NCBI GenBank assembly: GCA_037176845.1 | Contig: JAYKXP010000063.1 | Coordinates: 62,001 to 126,000, forward strand | Direction of reading: 5' to 3' | Origin: Paramarasmius palmivorus | Taxonomy: Eukaryota > Basidiomycota > Agaricomycetes > Agaricales > Marasmiaceae | Length of the DNA stretch: 64,000 nucleotides | Part shown: one piece after another, positions 12,590 through 25,489 of the stretch | How positions within the stretch are numbered: position 1 is the first letter of the stretch | Layout of the letters: every line of letters begins with the position of its first letter | Notes under the pieces: model-generated | The model's input: the letters and a program-made list of their open reading frames with translations, nothing else | Databases searched by the model: none | Told to the model about the DNA's origin: nothing | Position numbers and translations under genes: made by a program

Positions 12590-15500
12590 AGTGGGAGTAG
12601 CGTGGGGGGCAAGAAGGTGTGGGAATGAGAGAAGGTGTCTTGGAGAGGTATATCTGACCGACAAGGCGTCAAATAGAAGGTTCTGTCAAGGCTTGAGCGC
12701 TTGGGCGTAGGGTGTGGCGTTGTTCACGAGGTCATCGGACTGAGGGTTCTGTCGGAGTGAAAGAAAGCGTTGGGATCACAGTGTGTGTACATGAGGTGGT
12801 CTTGCGGTACGAATGCAGCTCCTACGATATACGAGAACTTCGGAGTGGAGGTTGTACCGGCGAGCGCTAGTGCTATTTGGGCGGAGACAAGTGGAATGTT
12901 GACGATCAATGTGGAAAGTGGCCAGCTTGCAGATACCCTACGACCCCTGCATTACGCCAAAATTAGCAAATATTGATCCTGTTGGATGTTGAAGCCGCAC
13001 ACCTGAGAATCGCTATACTACCTCCCTGTTCCCTCGGATCCTTTCTAAGAAGCCATCATCCTCCGTCGGTCCCAGGCTTCTTCTGGCTATCGAACATGTT
13101 GATTGATGCCGTTCATAATCGTGGACACTGGAGGACATTTGACTGATATATGTGCTTCGGCACAAGTGTGATAAGCGGGAGAGCATGAGGAATGAGAACG
13201 GAGAACTGTCGGGTGTTACTCCTAGGTCTATGATCGTTATGGAAGGTCGGTGAGGTTGAATGCCAGGAGACACAAGTACTAGTATCCGGTTTGCATGTAA
13301 GGAGCACTTGATTGGGGATGTAGGAGAGATGACGTACTTGGATGATATCGTCCAATGATTTTTCGGTGTTGTTCCCTGGCTTGGGGCCTTGGTCGTCGTT
13401 GGTAGAGCGCGACCAAAGGACGACGTCAAAAATCCTGAAAACTGATGCCACGTGATCTGGGATCGAGCAATGACGTCATACTGTACCTGACAGAAGCCCC
13501 TTACTTTCCACGCCTCCCTCACTTTCACTTCGCTCTCACTGCCTCTATAAGGGAGACCATTAACGATTTAACAATATTATTCAAGCTTTCTGCGAGAAAT
13601 GTCACCGCTCATTACCAGTACTTCCGGGAAGGCAAGAAAGACGAACAACAGAGTAACAGCACGAAATATGCAGCAGCCGGAGGAAGGAGAAATACTTACT
13701 GCAGTTACCCTTCACATTGTGGCCAAATATTCCTTCCTCAACCAAGCATTTGTTGCTGAGTATCGAGTGTTAAACTTTCGTCGCTAAACCTTGATAGAAT
13801 AAGGTGGAATCTATGTATAACGCCGGACCCCGGTAATAATACCAAGGCTGTTTGCTTATGGACGCGCCTCGCATTATGAGATCCAATCAGGAAATCATAT
13901 TGCTACAACGAGACCATTGGTGCCCGTTGCCTAGGGTCAGTGGTTTTGGTAACCATCAAGAAGCGAGCAGGCAAAATGACTCAAGAGATCATAGGCGACA
14001 CCTATTCTTCCTCGAGCACTTCGATCTCTTTGCTGTTTCACATGCCACCTCCGGTACAAACCCAGATGAGTGCATGTTGACTAGGTATTCGAGAATTCTC
14101 GGAGAAAACAGATGCCAACCTTTGATTATGATGAGAACCGAATAAACTCGCAAGAATTTTTGGGGTATGGAAGTAGCCAAAGAAAGATCTTCTAGCAGAC
14201 GATATCTGCGCTCACCAAAAGACGTGAAGTTCGTCATAAAAGCATGCTGGAAGTCTCTACTCGATAGACGAAGGAGTGGACCGTGACGATGGTGCTTATA
14301 TCAAAGATTCCTATGCTGAACAATAATGGGCAAAGGGATCATTACATTGACATCCACTACCCCTAAACGGTTTCAACCTGCCCATTCACACTGTGTGAAA
14401 AAGCAGATCAACATTCGTCAATTCAACAAAAGGGACGATACTCACGCAGTCAACGAGAACATTTCCATTACATGTCTCACGACTTGGGTTTCTGTGGCAG
14501 TTGTACCTAGAATATTAATACCACGTTAATACACCTATATCAACCCAGAGTCCACAGAAACTTACATTGTGCCCTCTCCTCTCAAATTGTACCTCTCAAA
14601 CCGAACGGGTGGCGGTGAACAGGCGAACCTGGAATGACAGGCGTTTCCTGTCACAGTCTCAACTTCGCGACACATTCCATCGTAGACGATCCCTTAATAT
14701 TCACGTTTCAATTATTGTAACCATACTGAAACACGAGTGGACTTACATCGCCCGCCGAGATCACCAGAAACAGCGTATGCAGCACCAATGCCTTGGCTGT
14801 CTACGCAGTGGCGTGCGTTAACAGTTGAAGCCAAAAGGTAGAGACCAAAGGTGAATGATGAGAGTTTGAGTTGCATGAGGGATCGTAAGATGTAGAATGA
14901 TCCTTACGATTGGAGCTAGTTATATGGCCCCAGTTCATGATACGAATCAGTTATATGAGCGCTGGATGAAACGCAAGGTGTTGGTGTACTTACCGCGAGC
15001 CCTAAGCGCTATTGAAGCGTTCATTTGCGACGCTTACAATGACGAGTAATTTGAAAATCAATCTTAGCATACCCTGTTGAAACACATCAAGCACGGCGCT
15101 CTCATACTTCAACAAGGTAGATTGTGTATCAACGCGTTCGGCAAGTAATCAAAACGAGAGACGGAAGCCTTTCTCGCTCGGAGCATCGCCGTGCGTGAGA
15201 GAGGTGATGTAAAGCCCAAGGGAAGTATGTATGCATTGGCGAAATATCGACAGTGATGCCAAGCATCTAGAGGGATAGGCAGGCAGGCAGGCTTGTAGGG
15301 TGCTCAGGGTTGTTCCTGCACCTCTTCGAATCATTCAGGATTGATTCAGCTAACCGAAAAAAGAGTGTCGTACAGAGTCCTGGGTCTGCTGTTTGTAAGT
15401 ATCATGGACTATGGTCCGGGATATGTACTTGAGACGCTCCCTATATGAAAGGAATCTCAGAACACACCATCTGAAAAGATCACGAGACAAATCAAACCAT

Positions 15501-15761
15501 ATTCCTCAATTTTGCAACGATGTCACTTGAACCTAGTGCCATAAAAATCAAATAACAATGGCCAATTAACACTATCCCTTGCTTCCAGTCGTGTGATCGA
15601 GTTTGGCCCTCTCGAGATTCGCATTTGTGAGAAGAATGTGGGATGACCTGTCTGAGTCATTGTGCATAGGCGAGGGTTGTCCAAGAAAAAGATAACTCTC
15701 GAAAAATGATCCTGAAGCTACATCACTGATTTCCATATCAACCAATTTTATCACTGACTAC
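12590..15761. other. No secure gene (3.2 kb)
   Basis: No domain or exon chain is convincing. One exon-like minus-strand frame (about 13475-13340) encodes FRIFDVVLWSRSTNDDQG and ends KSLDDIIQ directly before a good GTACGT donor, but I could not find its start codon or its other exons. The rest (13.6-15.76 kb) shows only short unrelated frames. Confidence 0.35.
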
Positions 15762-17197
15762 CTATTCAGCTTGCCTAATGGCTACCATAATTGCCACTCC
15801 ATGTCTCTCCATATCTCGAAGACGCTGAATGTCAAGACCCAACGCCGCCGACCGCTCAACCACCAAACGCACCAACCGCACACACGAATATCCCAGTCGA
15901 CGCTCTATCATCTGCTCCAGTAATCCCTTTCCATACTGCGATAAACGCAGCACGAGCCTCAAGTCCTTCAATCTCGGTACAATTTCGCTGAACTCCCTCA
16001 AAAAGGTATCGGTCAGCGCACGTCCGTAGCCGTCCACGTCGGTTATATCCAACACCCTAAGCTTGGATAACCCAGACAACATAGACAATAATCATTGTCT
16101 TCGAATGGTATATCCACAAGATGGAGAGATTCGATATGAGGATATCTCGTAATAAAACTGGCGATGGCTTCGGGGAACGGCTTGATGTCGGATGGATAAG
16201 AGTGATAGGAAAGGTTGAATCTGAACTGTACATTCTTCAGGGATGGTGTATCCAGAGCTTGTAGGAGAGCTTTGAATTTGACTATATGCAATATATGACT
16301 AACCCCGAGATCCAAATCCGTCAGGTGAGGAAGGATTACCCTTACACCGAAATCGGGGTAGGGACCTGCCGGGAACATAGTGAGTGTAGCCGATTGTAAA
16401 TGGGGAAGGTGTGAAAGGACGAAAAATAGGGATTGAGTGTTAGCTTGGGAGATGTGAAGGCGAGTTATTTGGAAACGGGAAAGATTCTGTGGACGCGATA
16501 GCGTTCGAAACCGCCCGCACAAATCTGTGATTGCGATACTTTGTAGAAGGGGAGTGGGTGTAAAACTTTCCAGCACCGGTACCACGTCCATCGCATATAT
16601 AGCAAGGTGTCTGAGGTATTGAAAGCGGGCTTGTACTTTAGATACGAAGTTTCGGGCAAAACCGACCAAATCGCAGTCATCGAATTTGAGGGAAAGGTTA
16701 TGAATACGAGGAGTGTGACGAAGGATGACTCGGCAGAGATCAAGGGCGGTGATCAAATTATTGACTTTGGGACTATCTGATCCTTCCGATAACAATGTAA
16801 CAGAGGGTGTCTCGGCAATGATGCGGCTGCATTCTTCGTGAGACAAGCGAGTAGCGACGAGAGTAATAGAGAGTGGATGGGATGCCGACCGATCCAGACA
16901 CTCTTGTACACGATTGAAGATCATGTAAGAGTGAGGATGATTACCGATTTCCAATAGTATGGACGACCATAATGCGGGGGTAGACAAGGATACATTCCTC
17001 CATTGACAACAGACTTGACCAAGGTGGGACCCGGTTGACCCGGATAGCCCGTGGCTTCGGATTTGTGTCTGCGAGAAGAGATCCAGGTGATGTTGGATAT
17101 CCACAAGCATGAATATACTGGAAAGGATTTCCGGTGGCAAAAGTGCGATGGGAGAAGGTTCTTGCTCAGAAACACGCTCCATGAGTGCTATTTCCAT
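15762..17197 (-). pseudogene. F-box/LRR-type protein 1, single-base frameshift
   Basis: Probably the substrate-recognition subunit of an SCF ubiquitin ligase, a family greatly expanded in agaricomycetes. ATG at 17197. Residues about 17-85 are an F-box-like domain: LLPPEILSSIFMLVD, then HLGQVCCQWRNVSLSTPALW. The rest is a leucine-rich, repeat-like beta/alpha region (RIHNLSLKFDDCDLVGF, PHLTDLDLGVSHILHIVKF). The frame ends at VDIPFEDNDYCLCCLGYPS; in the next frame the protein continues LLSMLSGLSKLRVLDITDVD to the stop at 15762. The paralogue at 18.2-19.7 kb reads IPLKDDVLLSMLDDLPGLGVLD at this place, so a one-base loss in the GATTATTG run near 16088-16094 explains the break. No intron fits. Either a recent pseudogene or an assembly indel. 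Confidence 0.8.
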
Positions 17198-18215
17198 AAA
17201 TAAGTCAGTAAAACCCTAGTGTAGTAGAAGAAGATGTTATTCACAGAAATCGATGGTAATGGTTGCAGTTCAATCGAAGTGTCACGCTTGTCACCAATGA
17301 TGGTATATAACGGCATTTCGTAATCTCGTGGCAATCTCGCAGTATCGGGAAATCATATGCCGCAACAAGACCATTCGTTAGAGGTACATTCGTCCAATGT
17401 TACGAGGCGCAGTATAATCGGACCAGATACGTGTCTTCGAAGCTGTAAAATTAGATTGAGCTATTTCGGGAGAACATGTTAAGATGGTCCTCTGAGCCCC
17501 GAGATACCACTCATGATGTTTCAGATGAATCGCCTTCTAGAGCATGTTATCACGAGGATTCTTATTATCATCCTCCTACTGTCACCTCTGACCGTTCACC
17601 AGTCTACTCCAACGAGAGCAGGTGTTTCAGGAGCTTCGTTCCGTGCAGCCCGACTTCATTCACGGGAAGTCGTCAGCGAATACAGGGCATGTAATAGTCA
17701 TCCGTCTTTACAGACGCAAGGTTCTACGTGTAGCAGAGATACCTTAAACTCTGAGAATGAGGAAATGCCGGCTCATCAAGAGCCATTCCCTTCACAATCT
17801 CGGGGGCGGTTAAGACACGCTACAGGAGATAACAGGGTAATTCATGACTGAGATGAGAACTGGCATATTGTCGTCGTGCAGGAAAGAGGACATTGTTCCT
17901 GTTCATGTATGGCTGCTTGTATTTCGGTATACTATGTGATGATACACTGAACTCTCAACATCCACAGAATAACAAAAGATAGGGAAAGGACTAAACTGAG
18001 AACTTCATTAAGGAGGAACCGGTAACCGATTGCTAAGATAACAGAATAAAAGTTGCGATCTCTAGGATGCTCTACAATACAGTATGTCGGTATCAAACTT
18101 GAAGGTATGCGATACGCTGTCAACCATCAAAAGTCACGTATCAAGGAAAATTAAAAAAGGAACTGAACGATACTACAACAGACAACTTATTCCTTAACAT
18201 CCACATACCAACCAT
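17198..18215. other. No recognisable gene
   Basis: Space between the two tandem F-box genes; it should hold the promoter of gene 1. Short frames only. Confidence 0.4.
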
Positions 18216-19686
18216 TTATTCACCAATCTTGTAACCCAGTACCTCGACCTCCTTGTCTTTTCTCTTGGTGGCCACCCGAACAGCAAGACCCCCACGCTGC
18301 ATCTCCCGCAGCAATGGAAGATCAAGCATCGGTGCCGCAGACCGCTCAACCAGCAGATATGCTGATTGCAAACAGAACCCCGGAGCTCGGTTTCTTCGGC
18401 TTGATAACATACCCTCGACTACACCCTTTTCTAGCGGAGTCGCATACGGCAGGACTCTGAGATCCTTCAGCTTGGGTACGACCTCTCGGCTGCCCAACTC
18501 CTTCAGGAAATGGTTCGTCACAGAACGACCCTCGGAAAGACTCGTGATCATGTTGGTAACGTCCAACACCCCAAGCCCGGGTAAATCATCCAACATCGAG
18601 AGGAGAACGTCATCTTTGAGGGGAATGCGATCGAGACGCAAGGATTCGATGTTCGGGCATCGTCGAACAAGAGCAGAGACGGCATACACGAAGACTGGGA
18701 ATTGGGACTGGAGATGTAGTGTAGGCTCATTGTAGGCATGCAAGTGCAAAGCAGTCAACGACGGAATGTCTAGAGAATGAAGCAAAGCCGCGATGATCTC
18801 TAGAGAGGGCAAATGTCCCAATCCAAGACTCAAGTCCGAGACATGAGTCAGCGACAGCTTCGGAGGCTCGTCCGATAGCGTTGAAGACATGGTCCACAGA
18901 GTGAGCTTTGCGGAACGTAGATAAGGGAATTTGGGAAGAAGGATTGCAATATGATCAATGTCGACTTCAAGAAGTTCTAGGTCGGTTATGTGAAGGGTTT
19001 CAAGGTTTCGTGATCGTGGCGCTGGTAGTTGATTCCCCGAGTCCACATTAGAAAGTGTAGTACTATGTAGTGAAGGAGAATTCTTGAATGCTTCGAGAGC
19101 CCTCACTGGATCCTCTCCCCATGTGAAAAGAGCCAAATGCCTCAGGCTTTCCAAACGTTCCTGCACCGTTGAAGCGAATTTAAACGCAAACTTCGGCAAA
19201 TCTGTATGTCTGAAAACGAGCGAAAGGTGGTGAATGCGTGGTGCATTAAGGAAGATATGATTGAGGAGACTGCGTTGGATTGCCAAATATCTCGGTTCGG
19301 GGTCTACGACGGTTGCTTTTGAGGGTGTACCGAAACCAGCAAGGATAAAATTCGCTTCGTTTTCGCTTGAAGTCGTGCATCACAACCGTAATGGATAACG
19401 GATGAGCTTTTGAGCGTTCAAGATACGTCTTCGCACGTTCTAGAACCTCGGTGGAAAAGGGATCGTGTGTCATATATATGCATATCGATGACCAGAGCGA
19501 GGGATGAGCCAATGATATGTTCCTCCATTCTCGACACACCAAACCCAAGTGAGAAGCCGTCGAGTATGAGCGAGTAGCGCGAAACTGGATCTGAGAAAAC
19601 AGCTGCCACTGATGTTTGACGTCGACAAGGGTGAAAATGCGTGCGAGGATTTCTGGCAATAAAGAGGCGATTGGGGGAGTCGACAT
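18216..19686 (-). pseudogene. F-box/LRR-type protein 2, single-base frameshift
   Basis: Tandem paralogue of the gene at 15762-17197, same orientation. ATG at 19686. F-box region: LLPEILARIFTLVDVKHQW, then HLGLVCREWRNISLAHPSLW and LERSKAHPLSITVVM. At about 19380 the frame is lost; in another frame the protein resumes TTSSENEANFILAGFGTPSK and runs to the stop at 18216 through a leucine-rich region (RIHHLSLVFRHTDLPKF, LTHVSDLSLGLGHLPSLEII, VPKLKDLRVLPY). The distance between the conserved HPLSIT and RIHxLSL blocks matches gene 1 if a single base is extra near ATGCACGAC, so I interpret it as a 1-nt indel rather than an intron. Its 5' part is otherwise sound. Confidence 0.8.
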
Positions 19687-21945
19687 CTAGTGTGGTACTG
19701 ACGAGTCAAATGTCTGTCATCAACGAGATCGGTTAGAGCGTGTTCTGCAACGGAGAGGAAAGGAAGGTACACACCTCTGCAATGGTGGCAGTTACGGTTC
19801 AAGAAGGGTATGTCACACATGTCACTCAATTCTCATAATCAGGTGATGCCGAAGAGCACATTAAGCGCCCGCCTGTTCGCGTTATGTGGCCTTGATTCTA
19901 AATCTCTGAGTCTCAATTCCTATGTTAACATGGAGATTTAAAAGATCTTTGCTGAACGATACCATCTAGCTCGCCTTTGGCCGAGTCTTGACTCTCAGCG
20001 TCACTGCCCTGCTTGTTCGGACAATGAACCAGCTCAACTGCCTTCAGAAGCACCCTTATCCAAGTTTGATCGATATTACGAGTTGTTGCGCTGGGTTCGA
20101 CCCAGGTTGCCAGTGTGTAATGGCCCAATCAGTGTTTTTCAACGACTGCATTTACCACATGTATATACACGCCTACACAAGATCACCAAGACGAATACTA
20201 TATACCGATCTCATCAACACCAATCAGCTTGCCAGAGCAGCGACCTATTGGGGCTAGGAACACGGAACATTATAAACAGAGTTACAATATCTGAATGACC
20301 AGTGACATCCAAAACGCCGTTCATTCTGGGTTACTAACTTCTCGTTTGTTAGCTTCGCGAAAACAGCAGTAAAGTAGGAGAACGTGCAATCCTTCTCCGT
20401 TGTTACCGAGATCACGGCTTCCCTGCGACTATGGACAACGATAGCCTCTGCCATATCGGTGTAGAATACGAGGAAGATTTCTATCCTGGGCAAGGAAGGA
20501 GAGAATGAATAGAGGATATAGGTTGCATTGGTTCATTGTTTTGAACAGTTGAGCTCGTAAAGGAACCTTCAGACGGCGTTCTCGGTACCCTGTCGCACTG
20601 AAACGGGATAGGATGTGGCATGAAGGCGTATGGGCATATAGAGAACGAACTTCGCTCCCAGGTTCGAGCTGACGAATTATTGCTCGGTTTTACGTCTTCG
20701 TGTTTTCCTTCGGCTCCGAAGGTACAGATAGAACACGTTGTCGGAGGTATTGATATCGAGTCCCGGAGCAGATGTTCAAAGACTAGTAGGTGTGAGGAGT
20801 CTTGTTTCGGTCGAATGTAGCCCTTCTCGTTCTTCTAACGCGAGAAGAGTTCGTGTAGGCAGCGAGATAGAGGTGTGTGGACGAACATGGAGGTATCGAA
20901 AGTGGAGAGGGTATTCTTCGGTCTTAGAGTAGCCCCAACTCGGACGGTCGGAGTAGACGATATTGTTGGGGTTCTGGTATGTAGGTATGCTAAGTTCCCG
21001 GCGCACGAGGTATACGAAGCAACCAGGAACCAGTGGTAGAGCTGCACGTTCACGGCCATCGATCAGCATACCAGAATGTGACAAAAAAGTGCAGAGAACG
21101 TACCCAGTCTTGAGCCCTTTTCTCTCCTCTCCGTAGCTATAGCATCTCCTCTTGCAAACGACCTCTCGAGAACCAAGATAAGGGTGTGTAGGAGACACGG
21201 TAACTCTCCGGCAGAGAGTGTGCTATGAGGTAGGAGCCCTTCGACAACACGTATGAGGCGAGGTGAGATGGGGTCCCGAGGCGAACCGTAGAACCAGGGG
21301 CTTTCAAGTCGGCCTGACTACTTCCGGTGTCGGTGGGTGTATCGTCCTCGAGAGTGTCCCGCTGTGTCGAGTAGAGAGGGAGATACCTCTACCGCAGCTG
21401 GTGGATGGAGCTCCAAGAAACAAGGGATAGAACTAGAGGAGTAGGCGTCCTGTGGCAATATCGATGTATAATTCCAAACTGGTGAGGCTTCGTGCATTCA
21501 ACCTTCTCCGCCCAACACCCCGAACCAGCCATATACGCACAAATCACAGGTGTAGATGTGTCCAGCAGATGAAGGGCCAGGGATAGCTTGACGCGCTTAC
21601 GCGACCTGATCGCGCGCAAGTGTAAGATGGGAGGTAGGCACATGGCCGCTGAGCTGGTTGAGACATGCTCGTCCCGATCATATGAGCAACGGGAAAGAAT
21701 ATGTGGGGATGTATGCTGGGGATGGAGTTACGGACGAACACGACTGTTCATGCTGGTTGCCAATGGTCGAATGGTCGAATGGTCGAGCAGCACAGGACGT
21801 TTCGGCGGTAGCAGATAGTGGTAGGATAGCACATGAGCTCCGCCGGGTGGAAACGGCGTGGAGAGGCGAACCAGCAGATGTAGAGACGTACTGTTCAACG
21901 AATGAGAACTGAGGTATGACAGAAGGGAAGGAAGCATACCAGCGA
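19687..21945. other. No recognisable gene (2.3 kb)
   Basis: Includes the promoter side of F-box gene 2. Frames at 20.7-21.9 kb on both strands are short and without motifs. It may contain 3' parts of the dispersed repeat gene that begins just downstream, but the second copy does not extend this far. Confidence 0.3.
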
Positions 21946-22735
21946 GTGTATCCAAACGACGTAGGGAGCGACATGTATGGGTGACGGCACCTTCTCCACT
22001 CTACTCCTTCACTTTTCCATTTGACCCAGCCGCCAGAATCTTTGAACTACAGGGTTTTGGTGCGATGGAAAGAGGACCTCCAAGGCGGTAGCGATGACAG
22101 CCTATGTGGTAGAGGGGTTGTGATAGAAGCCCGTTGTGTTCATACGAGCAAAAAAGGGCGGAAGATTCGAAGGATATGGAGGAAATGGGAGTTGTCGAGT
22201 CGTTGCTGTGTTCCATGCATTGTCGTCGGTAGCTGCGGGCAGACACCCATTCGAGGCTTCACCAGCACGGGGACTTCGGGTTGTAGTCGCTGGAAAGGTG
22301 GGAGTGTTGCACATAGAGACTTGGAGTCTTCTAGAGCTCGAGATGTCCAGTAGCAAAGGACCTTGGAGTTGTTAGTATCGCTCAGCGACCAGGGAGAACG
22401 GCAAAAAATACCTCGTATTCAGCTCCAGCAACGTTATAATAGATGACTGATTACTGTAACCCGTTAGCTACAACATAAACGGAGAAGAATGAGAGAATAT
22501 ACCAGTTCTGCACCATCGACAGCGCTGGCTCCATCTTTTCACTTCCCGTTAGCTCACTCTGATGTCAGAAGTTAACAAAATAAAACGCACCTAAGCCTCT
22601 GAGATCTGAAATATTCGCGTCGAGGAACGGATCTTGTCTTCGAAGGTAAGTAGTGGAGAGGGAGAGAAGGATCATGGGCGTCAGAGTCTGAGTCAGAGGA
22701 AAAAAAGATGCAACTTCATTCACGTGGCCGTACCT
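21946..22735 (-). repeat. Dispersed repeat, copy 1 (possible unknown gene family)
   Basis: About 0.8 kb that recurs, diverged, at 53420-54245 in the same orientation. Its promoter-proximal 0.2 kb also recurs near 61.5 kb. Long shared words include GGAGCGACATGTATG, CACCCATTCGAGGCTTCACC and AGAGACTTGGAGTCTTC. On the minus strand it looks like a multi-exon gene: an ATG near 22675 opens MILLSLSTTYLRRQDPFLD, with a GTGCGT donor after ISDLRGL and further short exons (DGASAVDGAEL, then NQSSIITLLELN). I do not recognise the product. It could be a small gene family or part of a transposon. Confidence 0.5.
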
Positions 22736-25172
22736 GTGATGTCATTGTCATCCCTGGTTCCCTACTTTCACTGATTTTCCTATGCCGGTTACCTTCCTTC
22801 CTTCCTAGGTACACAGCCACCTCCTCCTGACGCAGCTCATAAGTTATTCGATACCTCCCGACGTTCGACTTCGAGCCAGGGAGTATCGAAACTGACAATC
22901 CGGTGATATATAGTGTTATGGCGCTTTAGCTGACACTACTATGTGATATACTCCCTTACAGAAAAGAAGATTGGCATTTACGTTCCTTGATAGGAATTTG
23001 CTTGAAAGGGATAGTAGGTACATACTCAGTCCTTGCAACGCATCTCCTGTCCGTTCATGAAACATGTTCCGCGAACACAAATCACCGTCATGAACAAGGC
23101 CAGAAAGGAACCCACAGGTCGAGGTATCCTATGGCAACACTGTTGGTATCACTTAGATGGCAGGATATGCCTTGACTTTGACTACAGCACCGGTTCACAG
23201 CAGTACCGATATCATAACCTTAGCCACCTAACGAATGGAGAAGAAATAGAGGACGTACTGGTTATCGTTATCGTTTTTCGTGTACGTTGCTACAATTCTC
23301 GCGCGGCGTGAACCGGTGTCGAATAGCGAAGCCTTGTGCAAGGTAGGAAGGATAGAACAAGAAGTCTACTCAACTAGTCGCACTCTCATCCGAACCGTTT
23401 GGTGCCGAAAAGCTTGCGAAATGAGAGAGGATGAGCTGGCACCTACCATCCGCTGGCAGTGGATTATTTTTGAACTCACTCCCATCTGCAAAGCTTGACA
23501 CTATATGACTTTATCTAAATCTTTGTGGGTGTGCTTCCAAACGGAAGCTTTTGTTACACCGACACGACTTCAAAATATAGTTCGGCGGATTAGGGGCCTT
23601 CGGAGCGAAGTGAAAGAAGCGAAGGACAGTTCTTCTTGTATTGTTGTCCTTCGAGATCTTCCATCATGTACGAAGCCACTTGACCGGAATTCTGACCCCA
23701 GTAGGTATCAGGGATAATCGATAATCCTGACGTTGCGACCTCTTTGTTCTTTCCTTCCATGTTACTCATGCCACCGAGGCCTCTGCGGCCGTTACACATT
23801 TCTACGCCTTTGAAGTTATGTCATGCTTAAACTCGATTTTTTGAATCTATATTAACGGCTAAACTATGGTCACAGATGCCCAGTTTGGGTGAAGGCATCA
23901 CCGTTCGTGGTCTGATGACTCGATGGTACGGGTGTCATTTCGTATCCCCGACCCTATTTGTAAGTTTCATGACACTCACAAAGGATTGCGCCGAAGCATG
24001 TTCTATTCTTGATCTATTCCGCCGATTCGGTGTAGTCCTTGGGACTGAAGTGCTTTTTGCCGCTCGTACTACTATGCCTCGGCTGACGACCAGGGTATCG
24101 ACCGAACGACCGAAACACGGATCCGCAGTTCGCAACTACTCACGATGTATTAGAATCACATCGCCAATGACAAAGAGCCACGATAACATACCCTAATCCT
24201 CGCCATCAAGCCGAAACAGAAAGGTCTGGGTAACGAGAAACGAAGCTCAGGTTATGTTCTGAATTTCTCCTTCAGATCGATTATTACACCACAGAGATGA
24301 TACTCCAGGGAACTCGTCCGCAATGATGTCGCTTGAAGTAGTATGCTTGACCTACAAGCAATGGGCCTTTACTTCCAAAGGACATTCGATTTGTTCCAAC
24401 CCGCACACTCGTTGCTTGGGACATGTATATATGCACAAATGTATAGGTGAGGGAAAATTTAGCACCATTTTTGAAAGAAGGATTATCTTTGAACCATAGT
24501 CACGTTACGACGCCTAACAATTCATGGAGTAAAAGGCTCCCTTAATGTCTGGATTTCACTGAGCGGCCAATCGGAAGTTCATGGAAGCAAAACAACGCTA
24601 CCGTGATGATTAAATCTTAGAGCGCTCTACGGAGACATTGCGGAGGTACGTGAGTATGCATTACGTATCTTAATGGCATCGATGGTTCCTATAGGAAGCC
24701 GTTGTGGCCGTACACTAAGAAGCGATCCTCCTTGAACACCTGGCAGATAACCCCAGCTTGATAGCAATCCGGTGCTGCGGATATTCGTTGTTAGAACCCG
24801 AGTGCTGTGCACATGCTGTGCTGCTATTTTTACTTTGACCAATATCCGGTGTCAATGTTGATCCTTCTGCAAAATAGAATGACTGTTGAATTTCGGTGAG
24901 TAGATCAAGATTTATAGCCGCTTCAGTGTATATTCACCTATTTCTATGATATAAGAGATGCAATAACTATGTGAGGGTGTTTGGGGTATTTGCGGCAAGC
25001 GACTAACACCATCGCTTCATCTTAAGAGTCTGTATGTACTCTGGGTGCAGACCTTCGACGACCCTTATGACGTTTTCGGTGCTTATCCCCAATTTTCTCC
25101 CGTGATCCTCCTTCCGGTCTCGCTACTTTATCCGTGGAACTACTTGATTCCTATTTCGAGTACACTATGAAG
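22736..25172. other. No recognisable gene (2.4 kb)
   Basis: Short frames only on both strands. The final ~100 bases form the core promoter region of the oxalate decarboxylase gene. Confidence 0.35.
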
Positions 25173-25179
25173 TATAAAA
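25173..25179 (+). promoter_or_regulatory. TATA box of the oxalate decarboxylase gene
   Basis: TATAAAA lies 52-58 nt upstream of the ATG at 25231, with a pyrimidine-containing leader between them. Its preservation shows that the promoter and first exon of the interrupted gene are still in place. Confidence 0.6.
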
Positions 25180-25230
25180 GGGGAGTCCAGTTCTGTGAGT
25201 GAACTCGTTGGGATTTCTTTCGAATACTCG

Positions 25231-25445
25231 ATGTCTCTTCTCCGAAGCTCCGCGTCTCTTGCTCTTCTTGCTCTCTGCCAACTTGCTATAGGGGCTCCCA
25301 CGTCCCCGAGCTCCTCAGCTGATGTGTCCACAGCGACGGTTGCATATGCGAGCACAGACCCCAACTATCCTCTCTGGGGAATCGACAGCGATGCTTCTGT
25401 ACCAAAACCTGTGCGAGGCTCACTTGGTGCTTCGATCTTAGGCCC
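25231..25445 (+). pseudogene. Oxalate decarboxylase, 5' part (interrupted by KDZ element)
   Basis: First 71 codons plus two bases of a bicupin oxalate decarboxylase whose remainder lies at 42118-44195. ATG 25231 opens a signal peptide (SLLRSSASLALLALCQLAIG), so the enzyme is secreted. The mature start (DPNYPLWGIDSD, VRGSLGASILGP) is typical of basidiomycete oxalate decarboxylases. The reading ends in ATC TTA GGC CC at the duplicated target TAGGCCC. On the far side of the 16.7-kb insertion it continues A GAT AAC GTT CCA, exactly in frame (LGP-DNVPL). The insertion separates promoter and signal peptide from the catalytic domains, so no full enzyme can be made unless the element is excised. Confidence 0.93.
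25439..25445. repeat. Target-site duplication, left copy (TAGGCCC)
   Basis: Repeated as TAGGCCC at 42111-42117, immediately outside the right end of the element. With one mismatch the duplication could be 8 bp (TTAGGCCC against GTAGGCCC), the length reported for Zisupton-type elements. Removing the element plus one copy restores the oxalate decarboxylase frame. Confidence 0.85.
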
Positions 25446-25489
25446 GAGGAATCCATGTAGCTTCAAAAATTTGAAAGCCACAAGCAGTC
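25446..25489 (+). repeat. KDZ element left terminal inverted repeat
   Basis: Aligned with the reverse complement of 42110-42067, the outer nine bases are poorly matched. Then ATGTAGCTTCAAAA is identical, TTGAAA is identical after two mismatches, and the next ~13 bases match at about 9 positions. The first palindrome of the left array (25462-25473) lies within it. Confidence 0.8.

Noticed and set aside
13013..13528. A 171-codon minus-strand frame as a gene
   Set aside because: It starts with GTG and is crossed by better intron signals. Only one exon-like part is of interest.
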